NCBI GenBank assembly: GCA_017528675.1
Contig: JAFXOO010000311.1
Location: forward strand, 1-7,104
Reading direction: 5' to 3'
Origin: Oscillospiraceae bacterium
Lineage (GTDB): Bacteria; Bacillota; Clostridia; Oscillospirales; Ruminococcaceae
Length of the DNA: 7,104 nt
In this document: in pieces, positions 6,645 through 7,104 of the stretch
Numbering within the stretch: the first letter of the stretch is position 1
Layout of the letters: each line of letters begins with the position of its first letter
Translations under genes and position numbers: made by a program
The notes under the pieces: generated by a model
Told to the model about the DNA's origin: nothing
Seen by the model: the letters and a program-made list of their open reading frames with translations, nothing else
Database searches by the model: none

Positions 6645-6688
6645 AATGCCGTATCTTCTCTGTTTTCTGTCGGATGTGCAGTTCTCTC

Positions 6689-7104
6689 TTATTTTCTGGA
6701 ATCGGTCAGGTAACGGTTGAGTGCACTGAACAGTGCTGCCACAGAAGAATCAGAAATATCCTTCCGGATGCCTACGCCCCAGTACATCTTTCCCTCTGCC
6801 TCAATGCCGACATAGGATGCCGCATCCGACTTTGAGGAAACCGTCAGCGCATGCTCGGTATAGACCTGGATGGTGAACTGCTTGCCAAGGAATGCCTTGA
6901 GTGCATTGGTCACAGCATCGAGTCTGCCGTCGCCATCTGACTTGATCGTGTATTCCTGACCGTTCTGCATGAGTGTCACTGCTGCCTGAATACCGTTTTT
7001 CTGGACATAGTGAATCTCCTTGTATTTCAGAGGCTTCTCAATATTCACATAGGTGTCCATGAAGATCTCGTGAACCTCATTCGGGAGCAGTTCCTTGTGC
7101 GCAT
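6689..7104 (-). CDS. leuA: 2-isopropylmalate synthase, C-terminal part (N-terminus outside window)
   Basis: The frame is open to the window edge and gives 137 C-terminal residues. The visible part corresponds to the end of the catalytic/linker region (HKELLPNEVHEIFMDTYVN) and the C-terminal regulatory LeuA dimer domain. That domain holds the block GDGRLDAVTNALKAFLG, the segment LTVSSKSDAASYVGIEAEG, and the typical ending YWGVGIRKDISDSSVAALFSALNRYL. This domain binds leucine for feedback inhibition in known enzymes. The full enzyme condenses acetyl-CoA with 3-methyl-2-oxobutanoate in the first committed step of leucine biosynthesis. The linker IFMDTYVNIEKPLK resembles the long-form (actinobacterial/yeast-type) LeuA. 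An ATG at 7060-7058 is internal, not the start. Transcription probably ends at the hairpin at 6644-6613. Homocitrate or citramalate synthases share this domain and are less likely alternatives. Confidence 0.85.
   Translation of the reverse strand, partial: AHKELLPNEVHEIFMDTYVNIEKPLKYKEIHYVQKNGIQAAVTLMQNGQEYTIKSDGDGRLDAVTNALKAFLGKQFTIQVYTEHALTVSSKSDAASYVGIEAEGKMYWGVGIRKDISDSSVAALFSALNRYLTDSRK

Noticed and set aside
6645..6688. A promoter for the glycosidase in the gap after leuA.
   Set aside because: The best hexamer pair I could find (TGCACA and AAGATA at 17-base spacing on the minus strand) matches the -10 consensus too poorly to report.

Overview
The window looks like an ordinary chromosomal segment of a Bacillota member, most likely a gut Clostridia/Oscillospiraceae (Ruminococcus-like) bacterium. 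This is an inference. It rests on strong AGGAGG-type ribosome binding sites, consensus TTGACA/TATAAT promoters, a short clostridial-type ECF sigma/anti-sigma pair, a DUF5713-like protein, and a cytoplasmic GH2 glycosidase of a kind common in gut anaerobes. Composition is moderately GC-rich and even across the window. I see no IS element, phage gene, CRISPR array, tRNA or rRNA.

Layout. (1) Positions 1-310, minus strand: the N-terminal part of a PIN/NYN-like putative nuclease with a TTG start, cut by the window edge. (2) Positions 311-492: a divergent promoter region with one extended -10 sigma-A promoter in each direction. (3) Positions 493-1888, plus: a two-gene operon of a calcineurin-like metallophosphoesterase and a histidine phosphatase, closed by an intrinsic terminator. 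(4) Positions 1994-3465, plus: an ECF-type sigma factor overlapping by 4 bases a single-pass membrane protein that is probably its anti-sigma factor, closed by a strong hairpin terminator lying between convergent genes. (5) Positions 6591-3501, minus: a 933-residue cytoplasmic GH2-type glycosidase and, overlapping its 3' end by 11 bases, a 99-residue DUF5713-like protein. (6) Positions 7104-6689, minus: the C-terminal part of 2-isopropylmalate synthase (leuA, leucine biosynthesis), followed by an intrinsic terminator that ends just upstream of the glycosidase start codon.

How they work together: the sigma/anti-sigma pair is a signalling unit with an extracytoplasmic sensor domain of unknown ligand. 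The two phosphatases are co-transcribed, but their substrates cannot be read from sequence. The glycosidase and the DUF5713 protein are translationally coupled. No link between these modules is evident, and I found no convincing new defence or mobile system. The least ordinary features are the terminator/ribosome-binding-site arrangement ahead of the glycosidase, the unassigned anti-sigma ectodomain, and the glycosidase/DUF5713 coupling.
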